From assembly GCA_052389555.1 (NCBI GenBank), contig JBQTHV010000109.1:1-64000 (forward strand): DNA of 64,000 nucleotides, written 5' to 3'. Each line of letters begins with the position of its first letter. Position 1 is the first letter of the stretch. This document shows, in pieces, positions 63,197-64,000 of this stretch. Origin of the DNA: JABFSM01 sp052389555 (lineage in GTDB: Bacteria > Gemmatimonadota > Gemmatimonadetes > Gemmatimonadales > GWC2-71-9). The position numbers were made by a program, and so were the translations under genes. The notes under the pieces are model-generated. The model did no database searches. It had not been told where the DNA came from and saw nothing but the letters and a program-made list of their open reading frames with translations.

Positions 63197-64000
63197 AGTC
63201 TGATGCCGAGCCGTTCCCACATTTCGTCCACCCTCCGCCTGGTCGCGGCGTCCATCTCGATCTTCTGCGGCCACTCGCGAGTAAACCCTTCCTCAGGCCA
63301 CTTCCGGGTGGCGTCGATCCCCATCTTGCTGCCATAGGTAAACCCGCGGCTCGCGTGATCGAGCACGTCGATCGGTCCCATGGTGAACCGCACATCCCGC
63401 TCGGGGTCAATGTGGTTGAGCGCCACCCACCACGCCTCCTCGGGGTCCTGCACGTTCACGTCGCGATCGACCACCACGATCACCTTGGCCAGCGACATGA
63501 GCCCCTGGCCCCACAGCGCGTTCATCACCTTGTAGGCCTGGCCGGGGAACTGCTTATCGATCGAAACGAACACCAGGTTGTGGAAGATCCCGTACGCCGG
63601 CATGTGGTAATCCGCGATCTCGGGCACGGTAAGCCGAAGCAGCGGGAGGAAGATTCGCTCGGTCGCGTGACCGAGATAGTAGTCCTCCATCGGCGGCCGG
63701 CCCACCAGGGTCGCGGGATAGACCGGATTCCGGCGCGTCGTCACCGCGGTGACGTGCACCTTCGGGTAGTAGTCGGCCAACGAATAGAAGCCGGTATGGT
63801 CTCCGAAGGGTCCCTCGAGGACCAGCGGCTCGGCTGGATCGATATATCCCTCGATCACCATCTCCGCTTCCGCGGGCACCGCCAGATCGGAGGTGACGGC
63901 GCGCGCCAGCTCCACCGGCCGCCTTCGCAGGAAGCCCGCAAAGAGAAACTCGTCGATAGTCGGCGGGAGCGGCGCCGAGCCTGCATAGATGCTCGCCGGG
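63184..64000 (-). CDS. UbiD-family decarboxylase (5' end outside the window)
   Basis: The frame is open from the window edge (SAPLPPTIDEFLFAGFLRRR, joining ELARAVTSDLAVPAEAEMVI) to the stop at 63184, so at least 270 residues are visible. Features include EGPFGDHTGFYSLADYYPKV, which holds the conserved E in the active-site segment. It removes CO2 from an aromatic acid using prenylated FMN from UbiX. The N-terminal domain is beyond position 64000. Confidence 0.93.
   Translation of the reverse strand, partial: PASIYAGSAPLPPTIDEFLFAGFLRRRPVELARAVTSDLAVPAEAEMVIEGYIDPAEPLVLEGPFGDHTGFYSLADYYPKVHVTAVTTRRNPVYPATLVGRPPMEDYYLGHATERIFLPLLRLTVPEIADYHMPAYGIFHNLVFVSIDKQFPGQAYKVMNALWGQGLMSLAKVIVVVDRDVNVQDPEEAWWVALNHIDPERDVRFTMGPIDVLDHASRGFTYGSKMGIDATRKWPEEGFTREWPQKIEMDAATRRRVDEMWERLGIRLGER

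Overview
The window reads as chromosomal DNA of a GC-rich (roughly two-thirds G+C), Gram-negative, aerobic heterotroph. Gene content fits a Gemmatimonadota-like soil or sediment bacterium: a FecI/FecR/TonB-receptor unit, many predicted outer-membrane and lipoprotein genes, a GspE/PilB ATPase fused to a receiver domain, a 2-oxoacid:ferredoxin oxidoreductase operon, an M14 peptidase with signal peptide, and a UbiX/UbiA/UbiD set. The phylum is inferred from gene content and composition; no rRNA is present to confirm it.

Layout. 1-960: truncated IS30-like end beside a frameshifted esterase remnant. 964-5117: ECF sigma factor, FecR anti-sigma and STN-type TonB receptor. 5121-17281: a probable carbohydrate catabolism locus with an oligopeptide/oligosaccharide-type ABC transporter (two permeases, one binding lipoprotein), GHMP sugar kinase, class III aminotransferase, two amidohydrolases, a DapA-superfamily aldolase, an NAD-dependent epimerase and a large heparinase II/III-like lyase with a C-terminal carbohydrate-binding-like domain. 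17346-26810: proteostasis block (PP2C phosphatase, dnaK, HtrA protease, lipoprotein, tRNA-Leu, tig-clpP-clpX-engB). 26896-35345: lipoproteins, acyltransferase, VanZ-like protein, Nudix, PilB-receiver fusion, BamA/TamA-like barrel. 35466-39862: maf, dtd, glmS, glmM (cell-wall amino-sugar synthesis and housekeeping). 39939-49683: broken HD-GYP regulator, Cys/Met PLP enzyme, transglutaminase-like protein, M48 peptidase, purD, mutM, UvrC-like nuclease, small proteins. 49691-54374: three-gene redox operon. 54567-64000: MBL hydrolase, DUF3175-like protein, M14 peptidase, hypotheticals, phosphoesterase, and UbiX, UbiA and UbiD for quinone synthesis.

Two genome-scale signals overlie the genes. First, almost every gene junction carries a short tandem array of 7-, 8- or 9-bp units; in most loci the array is followed by a second array of the reverse-complement unit, so that the pair can fold into a long slip-register hairpin. 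The unit differs among loci but a limited set of families recurs. Several arrays are translated, forming protein ends, start sites and an interdomain linker. Second, the oligomer GGGTTAGG / GGGTTATG and relatives is strongly over-represented on both strands inside genes, forcing the rare Leu codon TTA (Gly-Leu-Gly written GGG TTA GGN). Neither is explained by the genes; both are the best candidates for an undescribed system here. Counts quoted are by eye.
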